The notes under the pieces are model-generated. The model was given only the letters and a program-made list of their open reading frames with translations, had not been told where the DNA came from and made no database searches. This document shows, piece by piece, positions 18,694 to 27,719 of a stretch of DNA of 64,000 nt. Location: assembly GCA_023252195.1 (NCBI GenBank), contig JAHEXI010000015.1, forward strand, positions 1-64,000. Reading direction: 5' to 3'. Origin of the DNA: Pseudonocardiales bacterium. Its GTDB lineage: Bacteria; Actinomycetota; Actinomycetes; Mycobacteriales; Pseudonocardiaceae. Both the position numbers and the translations under genes were made by a program. Each line of letters opens with the position of its first letter. Within the stretch, counting starts at the first letter, position 1.

Positions 18694-18858
18694 GTGTACT
18701 CACACACCTCAGAGTCTTCACTGGGCTGGGAAGCGCGCAGTATCTCGCGTCCGCCTCCGCGGCGTGCAGGTCACCCCCGCGCAGTGGGGCATACCGCCCA
18801 CCTCGTCCCGGCAGCTGAGGAACCCGAAACTGTCAGTGGTCGATGCGAGAATCGGGGC

Positions 18859-19149
18859 GTGACCGTAGCAGTGCGCGATCCCGTGGCGACGATGTCGCGC
18901 GGCCTCGATGACCTGCGCACCACGCTGAGCGGTCTGGACGACAAGGGAGTAACCGAAACGCTCCGAGACATCGAGGCACTGTCCCGAGCCACGCAGTCCG
19001 TCATGCTCGACGTGGTTGCCGAGGCGGAAGGGCGCGGTATCGCCGTCCGGGAGGGTTTCGGCACCACCGCGGGTCTGGTGGCAGCGATGCTTCATCTGTC
19101 CGCCCGCGACTTCGACCCCGTCGGCTGCGGGTCATCGCGCGTCGACTGA
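18859..19149 (+). pseudogene. 5' fragment of a DUF222 (13E12-type) HNH-like gene
   Basis: GTG at 18859 opens VTVAVRDPVATMSRGLDDLR, followed by ATQSVMLDVVAEAEGRGIAV and FGTTAGLVAAMLHLSARDF. This helical start with D-x-V-A-E-x-E-x-R-G and T-x-x-L-V matches the N-terminal DUF222 region. A full gene is 400-500 codons with an HNH domain; here it ends after about 90 codons at a junction near 19120, where sequence of another degenerate gene on the opposite strand begins. Confidence 0.55.
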
Positions 19150-19195
19150 TCGCCAACCTCGACCCCGATGGAGCGCCACCCAGCGAGGAACCCAT

Positions 19196-19721
19196 CGCGT
19201 GGTGCAGTCCGGTGTCGGTGACCCGGTAACGGTGGCTGCCCGGGACGCGGGTGATTAACCCGTGGGCGCGGAGGCGGCGCAGGTCGTAGCTCATCTGTCC
19301 TGCGGTGATGGTTGCCGGGCGTCAGGCCCAGCAGTGGCGCGAGTAGGGCGCGCAGGTCGCGGTTGGCGAAGCCGTGGGGCAGCAGCCGGAAGACCAGCAG
19401 GGTCTGGAGCAGCGCGTGGACGCGTCGATCGGTGAAGCGCAGCCCGGGGATCCGGGTGCCGGTGTGGGTGATCAGGGGGTCGTTGATCGCGGTGAAGGCT
19501 TCCGCGGCGCGGATGGGATTATGGCTGAGTCGTTGGACGCCGAGTAGGCGCCGGTTGGCGGAGATGCCGATCTCCCGCAGAGCGGGCAGACTGGTCAGCC
19601 GTTTCCCGATACCGAAGTCGCGGGTGTCGTTGATGGTCGTCTCGGTCCGGAGTGCTGGTCCTTGCTTGTGGTACTGCTTGATGCCGGTGTGTTTGTAGTC
19701 GATGTGCAGGCTCGGAGTGAC
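19196..19721 (-). pseudogene. Degenerate gene of an unnamed, probably mobile-element-linked actinobacterial family
   Basis: The minus strand reads VTPSLHIDYKHTGIKQYHKQ, then RTETTINDTRDFGIGKRLTS, ISANRRLLGVQRLSH, VHALLQTLLVFRLLPHGFAN and LRALLAPLLGL. A frameshift near 19305 moves the reading to MSYDLRRLRAHGLITRVPGS and YRVTDTGLHHAM, a winged-helix-like end. Both gene ends are missing. I recall similar proteins as widespread actinobacterial entries without a firm function, so I do not name it. It is sandwiched between DUF222 and GNAT fragments. Confidence 0.5.
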
Positions 19722-19821
19722 CCCGGCGGTGAGTACCCGCCGTGGACATCTGGCGCTGACGTCACGACGGGCGCCTCGCTCCACTTCTCGATCGGCTACG
19801 GGTAGGCAATAGGTTCGCGAT

Positions 19822-20255
19822 GTGGACCATGCCATCTCGATCAGAACGCTCGAAGCAGTCACGGCGCAGGATGCGGCGGCGCTTGCTCGGCTGCTCGCAC
19901 AGCTGTCCGCCACGGCGACCTTCGAGGTTGATCGCATCCACGAGATCATCAATCACGACGCGACGGACCTCCTTGTCGCCCGCAGTGGAGGACAGATCGT
20001 CGGTATGGCCACTTTCGTGACGTTCCCCCTACCTTCGGGGCTTCGCGGTCATGTCGAGGACATCGTGGTCGACGACGAGCTGTCGGGCACGGGATTGCCC
20101 GACAGCTCCTCCAAACGATGACCGGCCCTGCCCGCGAGCGAGGCCTTCGAACACTCGATCTAACCTCGCGGCCGTCGCGAGAATCAGCCCTTCGTCTCTA
20201 CGAGTCGGTCGGTTTCGAGCGCCGGGAGACCAACGTGCTCCGCTACGGGGTGTAG
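19822..20255 (+). pseudogene. GNAT N-acetyltransferase gene with a single-base frameshift
   Basis: The first frame (ATG 19822) reads SIRTLEAVTAQDAAALARLL, VARSGGQIVGMATFVTF and LRGHVEDIVVDDELSGTG. It then loses phase near 20091. The next frame reads GIARQLLQTMTGPARERGLR, LDLTSRPSRESALRLYESVG and FERRETNVLRYGV-stop at 20253-20255. Together these give a complete GNAT fold: motif A (acetyl-CoA site), then the S-R-P-S-R-E-S-A-x-x-L-Y signature. One missing G explains the break. A hairpin overlaps the stop codon. Confidence 0.8.
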
Positions 20256-20269
20256 CGGAGCACGTTGGT
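20229..20269. terminator. Perfect 18-bp hairpin overlapping the GNAT stop
   Basis: ACCAACGTGCTCCGCTAC (20229-20246) pairs with 20252-20269 around a GGGGT loop. It spans the last codons and stop of the GNAT pseudogene, so it must fold as the gene's end is transcribed. There is no U-tract on the plus strand. A factor-independent role cannot be shown from sequence. Confidence 0.6.
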
Positions 20270-20544
20270 TGCGGGAGCGGGATGTGCTGCTGCCGGGGGT
20301 GTCGCGGTTGGCCCGGGAGCGGGACGCGGCGACGCAGCGACTGTGGGAGACGGTGTACGCGGCGCTGACCGAGCGGCAGCGCCTGGAGCTGGACGCCTTG
20401 CTGGTGGTGGCGCCAGGTGCTCGGGTGTCGGAGCTGGAGCGGTGGCGGGTGGGGCCGGCCGCGAAGATCCACGGCCGGTTGTTCGACAGTCGATCAACCA
20501 ATCGTATGGTCATCGCGGTCGGCGGTGCCGACGGCATGAGGTGA
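20269..20544 (+). pseudogene. Internal fragment of a Tn3-family/DUF4158-type transposase
   Basis: The frame reads VLLPGVSRLARERDAATQRL, LWETVYAALTERQRLELDAL and VVAPGARVSELERWRVGP. The pattern L-L-P-G-V-x-x-L-A-R, then R-L-W-x-x-x-Y-x-x-L-T, then S-E-L-E-R-W-R-x-G-P is characteristic of the N-terminal DUF4158 part of Tn3-like transposases, which are about 1000 aa in full. Here only about 70 codons remain. Confidence 0.6.
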
Positions 20545-20638
20545 TCACAGGGTCGGTGGACCATAATCTCGGCACCAAAGGCTGTTGAGGCCGGTGGGCC
20601 GCCATGGCGGCCCGCCGGAGGGCGTGTGTGGCCGGGGG

Positions 20639-21004
20639 TCAGGGGCGGCGCCAGGTCATGGTCACGGTGGTGCCGCTGGTGTCGTGGTGGATGTCGAGGT
20701 GGTGGGTGAGGTGGCCGATGAGCACCAGGCCCCGGCCGCGGTCGCCCGGTGCCGGTGGGGTGCGTCAACGTCCCTGATCACCCACCACGACGATCACGTC
20801 GTCGTCGGTGCAGGTCGCGGTCACCCGCACCGTGCCGGGGCGGGTGGGGTAGGCGTGGTCGACGGCGTTGGCCAGTGCCTCGTAGGTGGCTAGGGCGAGG
20901 TCGTCCACGGTGTCCGGGTCCAGTCCGAGCCCGGTGGCCCACGCGGCGACCGTGCGACGGACCGGGGCGATTTCCGGGGCGAGGGCGGGCACCTCCAGCT
21001 GCAC
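20639..21004 (-). pseudogene. RsbW-type ATP-binding (HATPase) regulator gene with a nonsense codon
   Basis: The frame from 21004 reads MQLEVPALAPEIAPVRRTVA, then DDLALATYEALANAVDHAY (N box with Glu/Asn) and VIVVVGDQGR, then TGA at 20765-20767. Beyond the stop, in the same frame, come RTPPAPGDRGRGLVLIGHLT (the G box) and VTMTWRRP-stop at 20639. A Trp codon (GR-W-RTPP) changed to TGA is the simplest explanation. Anti-sigma/serine kinases of this type bind STAS antagonists; two STAS genes lie nearby, at 22.2 and 25.2 kb. Confidence 0.8.
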
Positions 21005-21307
21005 GGCCGACCCTGGTCGCGGTCCGGGATGATGGCGTACTGAGTCGGGCTCGATGGTGACCAGATGGTCTGGAGCATCGAGCCGCCGCGCGTGATCTGC
21101 TTGCGTGGGATCGATAAACTAAGGATGCCCCACCGGTGGCTGGGGTACACCTCGCCGTGGCTCGGACCGGTCCGTTGCGTGTGTGGTGTGTCAGACTGGC
21201 GGGTACTGAGGGCGTTTCCGCGTTGTGGGCCTTGCTGCTACGCCGTTCTTGGCGGACGAGCTATCGCGCCGAGCGGATGGTCTGCGCCGGCGGTCAGGTG
21301 CACGCAG

Positions 21308-22045
21308 ATGCCCGACGGAATTTCTCCTTTGCTCAATCCTGCGCTGTCGGAGCTGGCGGGGTTGTTGTTGTCCACCGAGTCGTTCACCGAGTTGTTGCAG
21401 GGGGTGGCGGAGCTGACGGTGCGCACCGTGGACCCGGCGGCGACCTGCGGGATCACCCTGGCCCAGCAGGATCGGGTGTTCACCGTGGCCGCGGCCGACG
21501 AGCTGGCCAACCAACTCGACGAACAGCAATACGAACTCGGCGACGGCCCGTGCCTGCAGGCGCTGGCCACCGGGGAGGTCGTCAACGCCCCGGACCTGGG
21601 CGCCGAATCGCGCTGGGCGGACTACCCCAGCACCGCGATGAGCCACGGGATCCTGGCCGTGCACTCCGTGCCGCTGATCGTCGACGGCAAACCGGTTGGG
21701 GTGCTCAACGTCTATGCCCGCCACGTGAACGCCTTTCGCGCGGTGGATCGGCAGTCGTTGGGGCTGTTGGCTGGGCAGGCGGCGATCGCGGTGACCGCGG
21801 CGTTGCGTCACTACGACGAGGTGACCCTGTCCGATCACCTGCGGATAGCGCTGTCGTCTCGATCGGTCATCGATCAGGCCATCGGGATCGTGATGGCCCA
21901 ACAGCGCGGCACCGCAGCGCAGGCCTTCGCCGCGTTGCGCACCATCTCCCAGCGTCGCAACATCAAGTTGCGGATAGTGGCCACGGAGTTGGTCGAGACC
22001 ATCAGCCGTGGCGAACCCGCAACCGAGCCGCACCCGGTGTCCTGA
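21308..22045 (+). CDS. GAF and ANTAR domain transcription antitermination regulator
   Basis: The GAF domain (about 15-165) contains CGITLAQQDRVFTVAAADEL, ELGDGPCLQALATGEVV and SVPLIVDGKPVGVLNVYAR. The C-terminal ANTAR domain (about 180-235) reads SRSVIDQAIGIVMAQQRGTA, then AFAALRTISQRRNIKLRIVA. ANTAR domains bind paired hairpins in nascent RNA and act in antitermination. ATG at 21308 is preferred because the domain starts shortly after; a longer frame upstream has no recognisable content. The signal for the GAF domain is unknown. Neighbouring STAS and HATPase genes suggest a stress-response context. Confidence 0.9.
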   Translation: MPDGISPLLNPALSELAGLLLSTESFTELLQGVAELTVRTVDPAATCGITLAQQDRVFTVAAADELANQLDEQQYELGDGPCLQALATGEVVNAPDLGAESRWADYPSTAMSHGILAVHSVPLIVDGKPVGVLNVYARHVNAFRAVDRQSLGLLAGQAAIAVTAALRHYDEVTLSDHLRIALSSRSVIDQAIGIVMAQQRGTAAQAFAALRTISQRRNIKLRIVATELVETISRGEPATEPHPVS

Positions 22046-22207
22046 GCGTTTCCCTCGGTTGCAGACTCCCGAGATCCTCCCGCGGCGGGTACGCTCCGAG
22101 CTGGTTAGACCGTCAGCCGTGGAATGAGCATGCCCGGCTAGCGGTGGTCAGCGACAACAGCGCACCCCGCGGCCTGGCTTCCCCAGGATCCCCGGGAAGG
22201 CGCGCGG

Positions 22208-22597
22208 ATGTGTCAAGCAATCGACCACGCGGGCGGCGGCCGGTCGGCGGGCTTTGATGTCGTGGTCTGCGCCGACACCGGCTGCGTGGCGCTGCGCGGT
22301 GAACTGGACCTGCTTACCGGCCCCCGCCTGGAACGGCTCCTGGACCGGCTGCGCCGTGACGGCCACCGCCAGATCACCCTGGACCTATCCGGGTTGGAGT
22401 TCCTCAGCGCCGCCGGACTAAGCGTGTTCCTGCGCACCGACCAGGCCCTGCACGCGGTCGGTGGCCGGCTCGTGCTCACCGGACCCACCCGCACCGCCCG
22501 CCGCATCCTGGCGATCACTGGGCTCGACGCCACCCTGAGCATCCAGCCAGTCCAGCAGCAGCGATGGGTTTCGATTGCCGACCAGGGCGCGCGATGA
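22208..22597 (+). CDS. STAS-domain anti-sigma factor antagonist
   Basis: The 129-aa protein is a single STAS domain: VALRGELDLLTGPRLERLLD, ITLDLSGLEFLSAAGLSVFL and GGRLVLTGPTRTARRILAIT. The regulatory Ser is expected in LSAAGL (residue about 65). Such proteins bind RsbW-like kinases to free sigma factors. The last codon overlaps the next gene (ATGA at 22594-22597), showing translational coupling. The nearest kinase-like gene (20639-21004) is interrupted. Confidence 0.88.
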   Translation: MCQAIDHAGGGRSAGFDVVVCADTGCVALRGELDLLTGPRLERLLDRLRRDGHRQITLDLSGLEFLSAAGLSVFLRTDQALHAVGGRLVLTGPTRTARRILAITGLDATLSIQPVQQQRWVSIADQGAR

Positions 22598-23028
22598 CCA
22601 CCACCACACCACGAGCCGCCACGGTACCCAGTCAGCGGCGGGTCCCCGAGCGACCAACCTCAAACAGGCCGGCCGCGGGGGTGCTCGCCGCGGTGTGGTG
22701 CCGCTCGGTGGGAGCCTTTTGGACCCTGGAACTTCGGGACCTCGACGACGGCTCGACACCCGGGACGATCACCGACTGGATCACCTCGGGCATCCCTATC
22801 GCACAACCAGAGCCGCCGGAGGCGCTGGCCCGCGTACTGCTCGCCGGACGGGGCCTGCAGCTGGTGTGTGATCCCTCCGTCGGCCCCTGCACACACAATC
22901 GGCGCGGCATTGGCTACGCGTCCCCCCACACCGAACCGATCACGCTGGCGCACGTCGTGCGCGGCCACGCCGCCCTTAACGAGCCGACCACACCGCCGCC
23001 GAGGCCGTCACCGGACCCGAGCCCGTGA
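22594..23028 (+). CDS. Hypothetical protein coupled to the STAS gene
   Basis: ATG at 22594 overlaps the STAS stop by ATGA. The 144-aa product has a Thr/Pro/Arg-rich start, a central region AAGVLAAVWCRSVGAFWTLE, LRDLDDGSTPGTITDWITSG and ALARVLLAGRGLQLVCD, and a Pro-rich tail. There is no membrane segment. I recognise no family. Coupling to a STAS antagonist suggests a role in the same switch. Confidence 0.6.
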   Translation: MTTTTPRAATVPSQRRVPERPTSNRPAAGVLAAVWCRSVGAFWTLELRDLDDGSTPGTITDWITSGIPIAQPEPPEALARVLLAGRGLQLVCDPSVGPCTHNRRGIGYASPHTEPITLAHVVRGHAALNEPTTPPPRPSPDPSP

Positions 23029-23849
23029 GCGGAGCTCCTGCCCGCCTAGACCAGCGAGCGGCACAACATGACCACCGCCACCCAATCCAGGCGAGCCGCG
23101 GAGCGTCGGTGTGCAGGCAACGCCACGCGGCGACCAGCAGGGCCCGGCATGTTGATCAGGAAGGTGGGCCGCCATCCGGTGCCTGCCAGGTCGGCGAGAC
23201 GACCAGGCCGCCGGGTAGCTGCGCGTCAGCGTTCCCGTGGAACGCTGAGCCGGCTAAGTACATACAGAGCGGTGCCCGCCTCGGGTGGACGGGGCACCGC
23301 TGAGCTGTGAGATAGGTCAGTCGCCGTGGTCGCCGGTGAGCACTTCTGGGCTTGCTGGATCAGTGTTCTTGGTGCGGCCACCTACTCCGGCATCCTTTTG
23401 ATCCGACTCGTGCGCTGCCGCTGACTTGTGGACCATTCGCTCGTTGCCCTGCTTGTCAAGGGATTCTCCAGCACCCAGGGGGGTCGCTGCGGTGGTGTCC
23501 GTGGCGGAGACGCCCTCGCGCTGGGCTTGCGAAACCTGCCGGGGCCCGGCATCTGACGTGCCTGGGCCGATGCCTAACTATTGGCCACCCGCCCCGTGCG
23601 GGCGGCAAACACGGGCGTAGGCGGCTGCGGGTGTCAACTGGTCGCCAAGGGTGAAGCACACATCTCCGGCGCCGTCTGTGGTAGCGGCCCCAGACCGCGC
23701 CGTGCCACTGGGCCCAGAAACCATGGACCCAGCGCTTCGACTCCGCCGTAGTTGCATGGGTGATTACGGCGCGAGGTGAATATGCTGTGGGATGCGACGG
23801 CGGTGATCTGCTGCGCTGTCGCGCCATTGCGATGAGTGCTGGGGGAACG
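23029..23849. other. Gene-poor stretch with two hairpins
   Basis: About 820 bases hold no gene I can support. Two hairpins occur: TCAGCGTTCC (23226-23235) pairs with 23239-23248 around CGT, and AGCGGTGCCC (23268-23277) pairs with 23292-23301. They probably end transcription from the STAS operon. A frame at 23352 begins with a Cys-rich segment (LDQCSWCGHLLRHP, ARCPACQG) that could be a decayed zinc-ribbon protein, since its continuation appears to switch frame near 23460. Confidence 0.5.
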
Positions 23850-24419
23850 ATGGATGGTCTTGATCTGCTGATCGCTGATCACAACCGGGTGCGGGGGCTG
23901 TTTGCCCGCTTCCGGCAGGCGCACGAGGACGAGGACACCCCTGCCATGGGTGAGCTCGCCGGCAAGATATTCGGCGAGTTGGAGGTGCATACCGCCATCG
24001 AGGAGGAGATCTTCTACCCGGCGGTGCATGACCTCAGCGACGAGCTGGCCGAGATGGTTGACGAGGGCGTGCAGGAACACCACCTCGTCGACGTGCTGAT
24101 CGCGGAGGCCCGCGCGCTGGCGCCGGGCGATGCTGAGTGGGTGGCAAAGGTGACCGTGCTCATCGAGAACGTCGAGCACCACGCGCAGGAAGAGGAAACC
24201 GAGTTGTTCCCGCCGGTGCGATCGGCCACCGACACCGCCACACGCGAGGATTGGGGGACGCGGTCCGAGGCGATGAAGGCGCAGCGCGGCGCACCGACGT
24301 CGGCCGACGCGGCCGAGTTGACCACCGAGGAACTGCGGCAGCGGGCCCGAGATCAGCAGATCCCCGGCCGCTCCACCATGACCCGCGAGGATCTCATCGC
24401 CACTGTCGACCCGCGCTAG
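23850..24419 (+). CDS. Hemerythrin HHE-domain protein
   Basis: The four-helix HHE domain binds a non-haem di-iron centre and can sense or carry oxygen or NO. Ligand-type residues are seen in LLIADHNRVRGLFARF, LEVHTAIEEEIFYPAVHDL, GVQEHHLVDVLI and VEHHAQEEETELFPPVR. After about residue 135 comes a charged linker and a C-terminal SAP-like or Rho-N-like helical element (TTEELRQRARDQQIPGRSTM, TREDLIATV). ATG at 23850 has GGGGGAACG before it. Length 189 aa. It is followed after 37 nt by a hypothetical gene on the same strand. Confidence 0.88.
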   Translation: MDGLDLLIADHNRVRGLFARFRQAHEDEDTPAMGELAGKIFGELEVHTAIEEEIFYPAVHDLSDELAEMVDEGVQEHHLVDVLIAEARALAPGDAEWVAKVTVLIENVEHHAQEEETELFPPVRSATDTATREDWGTRSEAMKAQRGAPTSADAAELTTEELRQRARDQQIPGRSTMTREDLIATVDPR

Positions 24420-24456
24420 GGTCCGGAATACCTGCACCCGGAAAAGGAGACCCGCC

Positions 24457-24942
24457 ATGGCGTCGGTCGAGGGACTGGAAACCTACCTCAATGACCATCT
24501 GGCTGGTGCAATTACCGGCACCGAGCTTGCGAATAAGATCAAAAATGAGTACGCGGACACCTCGTTCGGGCCTTTCCTCGCCGAACTGGCCCGCGACATC
24601 GACCAGGACAAGACGTCGTTGGAAGAGCTGATGGACCGGTTGGGAATAGCCCAGAGCAAGATCAAGCAGGCCGCCAGCTGGATCACGGAGAAGGCGAGCA
24701 GGCTCAAACTGAGCGAGGCGATGACCGGTGACCCCGACCTCAAGTGCCTGCTGGAATTCGAGATGCTGTCCCTGGGCATCGAAGGCAAGGCGTCGCTGTG
24801 GCGTGCCCTGATCGCGGTGAGTGACTCACATCCAGCCCTGACAACTACCGATCTGGCCCGGCTGGAGAAACGCGCCGAGAGCCAACGCGCCAGCCTGGAG
24901 GAACACCGAATCCAGGTCGCCAGGGGAGCCTTGAGCCGCTGA
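24457..24942 (+). CDS. Helical hypothetical protein downstream of hemerythrin
   Basis: An AAAGGAGACCCGCC ribosome-binding site precedes the ATG. The 161-aa product is almost wholly helical: VEGLETYLNDHLAGAITGTE, FLAELARDIDQDKTSLEELM, IKQAASWITEKASRLKLSEA and LKCLLEFEMLSLGIEGK. The layout recalls ferritin-like or hemerythrin-associated stress proteins without a visible metal-ligand pattern, so no function is assigned. It is probably cotranscribed with the HHE gene. Confidence 0.7.
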   Translation: MASVEGLETYLNDHLAGAITGTELANKIKNEYADTSFGPFLAELARDIDQDKTSLEELMDRLGIAQSKIKQAASWITEKASRLKLSEAMTGDPDLKCLLEFEMLSLGIEGKASLWRALIAVSDSHPALTTTDLARLEKRAESQRASLEEHRIQVARGALSR

Positions 24943-25060
24943 TATCCAGACCTCCACCCGGCGGCGCTGGTGGCAATCCCCGTCTCCGGCGCGTGGACCG
25001 GGACGACGGCTAACCCGATCTCCCGTCATCCACAGTTCCAATACTGGCCACAGACCGCCG

Positions 25061-25253
25061 CTACGAGGGGCGGCGGTGAAGAGGGGCGCCGGTGAAGACG
25101 AGATAGGACAGGACTAGCCCTTCGCAGCTCGTCACCCTGGCCAGATCCACTACCAGATAACGAGTACCAGGTATCAAACAGCGCCTGCAATTCTCGATGA
25201 AGCTCCGTCAGTCCCCTGTCGTCGAGCCGCCCGGTCACCGACAGCAGGTCCAC
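25061..25253 (-). pseudogene. Second STAS-like domain gene with a one-base insertion
   Basis: From about 25253 the minus strand reads VDLLSVTGRLDDRGLTELHR and ELQALFDT. An extra base then breaks the frame. In the next frame it continues GTRYLVVDLARVTSCEGLVL and SYLVFTGAP, ending at TAG 25061-25063. Together this is a short STAS-type fold. It overlaps the end of the upstream STAS gene, consistent with a former two-gene operon. Confidence 0.6.
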
Positions 25254-25651
25254 CTGCTGGGTACTGATTCCTCACGTCTGGCCAGCGCGGCCAGGGCCTC
25301 GGTGAGGGTGGGGTAAGTGTCGAACCGTGCAGCCAATCCGGTGACCTGCAGCGGTCGCGCCACGACCCGGGCGACCAGGCCGGCGAGGTGCAGCTGTGTC
25401 CCGGTGGTCTGCTCAGAGAGTTCCCGGGCATGCAGCAGGCAGCTCAGCCCGCTAGAACCCAGGAAGCTCACCGGCTGCAGGTCCAGGATCAGATGCGCCG
25501 GGGCGGCCGCGAGCAACTGGTCTGGAGCGCTCAACGCGAGATTGTCAACCCACTCGTCACCAGCCGGTGCGGTGGTTTCGGATGGGGTGGTCGGGTGATC
25601 GGTGACCGGCGTGTCCTCGCGGTCAGTAGATTGGTCTTTCACGGTTGCCAC
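25235..25651 (-). CDS. STAS-domain anti-sigma antagonist, internally shortened
   Basis: GTG at 25651 has GAGGAGGGATCGACC upstream. The protein reads LLAAAPAHLILDLQPVSFLG, SSGLSCLLHARELSEQ and LHLAGLVARVVARPLQVTGL, the second half of a STAS domain with Ser in LGSSGL. The first strand and helix, which normally carry GEVDLATAPxLR, are compressed to WVDNLALSAPDQ, suggesting a deletion of about 15-20 codons. It may be non-functional. Confidence 0.6.
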   Translation of the reverse strand: MATVKDQSTDREDTPVTDHPTTPSETTAPAGDEWVDNLALSAPDQLLAAAPAHLILDLQPVSFLGSSGLSCLLHARELSEQTTGTQLHLAGLVARVVARPLQVTGLAARFDTYPTLTEALAALARREESVPSRWTCCR

Positions 25652-26412
25652 CGGTCGATCCCTCCTCACCCCGGCACACAGCGATGAAGGCAGACCCACG
25701 AGCTGGGTCCGTCGCACCCAGCAAAATGCCGACGGGCCCAGCCCGGGCAGACTATATGTGAACGAGGCGGACGCCGCACCTGCGACCGACCTCGACCAGC
25801 GGATACACCCGCTGGTCGCTGCGGTACGCCCTGTTGTACTTGTACGCGGCGTTGAGGAGGAGCCGCGGCGCCAACTCTTCCTCCACGTCGGCACTGGGCT
25901 CTCAGTGGTTCTTCTTCGCCCGTGCGTCCAGCAGCTACCTTCTGCGCCGTGGTCCCGCCTTGGGGTATAGAGGGTTTTGGACCGGGATCCGGCGCCAGAG
26001 CCTGTAATGGCGTGTTGTGCGACTTGAAGCATGACGGGCGCAGGGCCACATGCGTAACTCAGCAAGGACGTGACCTGCGCAAATGCATGCTGCCACCGGA
26101 TCCCGGTCCGATTCTCTCCCCGCCCCGCCTATTCGACTGTCGACCGTCAGACAACGATCCCAGCCGACCAAAATTGACGTGTGAGTCAAAGCACCGGCTA
26201 GAGAAGCGTCGGGAAGACTGCCAGCGACGCACTGTGGACATGGTGGATCTGCGCACCGACTTGACGCACCTGCTGACGGCCGTCGACGCGGGCCTCGTCG
26301 CCTCTGCGGGCTGGCCGTGCTCCCCGCTGCCCTGGTCGATCCGGGAGCTGGCTACTGCGGGAAGGCCTCGCGGTAGTCCTGGGGAAATTCCAACGGATTT
26401 GCCTGACCTGCG
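25652..26412. other. Region without a supportable gene
   Basis: About 760 bases between the STAS gene and the resolvase. One minus-strand stretch (about 25755-25895) reads DVEEELAPRLLLNAAYKYNR and YPLVEVGRRCGVRLVHI-stop and looks like a coding remnant of unknown family. A plus-strand stretch near 26240 reads MVDLRTDLTHLLTAVDAGLV and could be another. Neither has a full gene structure. Confidence 0.45.
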
Positions 26413-26997
26413 CTAACTCCGGTCGGTTCTGGCGCGGTGGATGGCGCGGTAGACGGTGGAGCGAGCGACCGTGAACAGTTCGGCGAGTTCGGTGGTGGTG
26501 TGCCGTCCGGCGCGGTGCAGCTCCACGAGATGCTCTTCTTGGGAGGGGCTGAGTTTGGGTTTCTTGCCGCGCAGTCGGCCCTTGGCTTTCGCGATGGCCA
26601 TGCCTTCTCTGGTCCTCAGTCGGGCGAGGTCGGCCTCGAACTCGGCGACCATGGACAGCGCGGTGAACAGCAGTCTTCCGATCGGGTCCGTCGGGTCGTG
26701 GACCGAGCCGCCGATGTTCAGCTTCACTTCACGCGCGGTGAGCTCGTCTGCGATCGCGCGGGCATCGGGCACCGACCTGGCCAGGCGATCGAGTTTGGTG
26801 ACCACCAGTGTGTCCCCGGCCCGTACGGCCGCCAGTGCTTCCCGCAGGCCGGGACGAGCCCGGGTGGTGCCCGTGAGGCCGTGGTCAACGTAAACCCGCT
26901 GCGGGTCGACTCCGAGGCGAGTCAGTCCGTCGATCTGGACGGTGAGGTCTTGGGAATCTGTCGAGCACCTTGCATAGCCGACCAAGAGTTCACCCAT
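26413..26997 (-). CDS. Serine recombinase of the resolvase/invertase family
   Basis: Small serine recombinase (194 aa). The catalytic Ser is residue 12 in LLVGYARCSTDSQDL; VTKLDRLARSVPDARAIADE and LSMVAEFEADLARLRTREGM complete the catalytic domain. The C-terminal helix-turn-helix reads TTTELAELFTVARSTVYRAI. It starts at ATG 26997. Such enzymes resolve Tn3-type cointegrates or invert DNA; Tn3-like transposase debris lies at 20.3 kb, but no transposase is adjacent. Confidence 0.92.
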   Translation of the reverse strand: MGELLVGYARCSTDSQDLTVQIDGLTRLGVDPQRVYVDHGLTGTTRARPGLREALAAVRAGDTLVVTKLDRLARSVPDARAIADELTAREVKLNIGGSVHDPTDPIGRLLFTALSMVAEFEADLARLRTREGMAIAKAKGRLRGKKPKLSPSQEEHLVELHRAGRHTTTELAELFTVARSTVYRAIHRARTDRS

Positions 26998-27168
26998 GAT
27001 CGAGAGTGTGGCGTTTGACCCCCCATCACCGGGCAATTTCGCGGGCAGGTCTTGCGGGAATCCGCAGGTCACGCCCGAGCTGCGGAAACCTCGCTCGGTC
27101 GCTGGGTGCGGGGGCCGCCCGGTGGAGGTTCCCCTCGCGGCACAGCACCAACCTCGGGTTCCGCCGAC

Positions 27169-27494
27169 GACCCGAGCCCTGGAACCAGGTCGAGAACACC
27201 GGCGGCCGGCAGTGGCCCAAGCTCGTGTTCGCCCCTCCGATCGGTGAGCGGGCCGCCAACGTCCACGTCCGAGAGTCGGGCAGCGCCACGGCACGGCGCA
27301 ACCTGCTGTTCCGCGACTTCCTGCGCGCCGACGAACCCGCCCGCGTCGCTTGGGGCAGCTTCAAGCAGCGGCTTGCGCAGACCACAGCCGACCTCTACGA
27401 CTACGGCCAGATCAAACAGCCGGCAACCGACGTCCTCATGATCGCCGCCGAAAACTGGGCCCGCCGCGCTGCATGGATCGACCCGTCCCGCTAA
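27169..27494 (+). pseudogene. C-terminal fragment of a GrpB/UPF0157-family protein
   Basis: The frame reads WPKLVFAPPIGERAANVHVR, LLFRDFLRADEPARVAWGSF, KQRLAQTTADLYDYGQIKQP and TDVLMIAAENWA. H-V-R-x-x-G-S ... L-L-F-R-D-x-L-R-A is the GrpB signature. The N-terminal nucleotidyltransferase-like half is missing; sequence before 27169 is unrelated. Confidence 0.7.
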
Positions 27495-27719
27495 TCCATC
27501 GTCAAGCGGGCAGAGCCAGTCGGGCTGGCGGGCGACTACGTTCGGCGTTGTCGGGCGCGGTGCCGGCGATTGTTGGTATCGCAGCGTCCGGCGTCCTGAC
27601 CGACGACGTCGCGAAGGTCGACGTTGGCCACCGCATCGAGGAGGGCCGGGACCTGCTCTCGATGAGCGGCATCCTGGCCGACACCGCCTACCGTCTGCTG
27701 CTGGCCTGACGGCCCGGCC

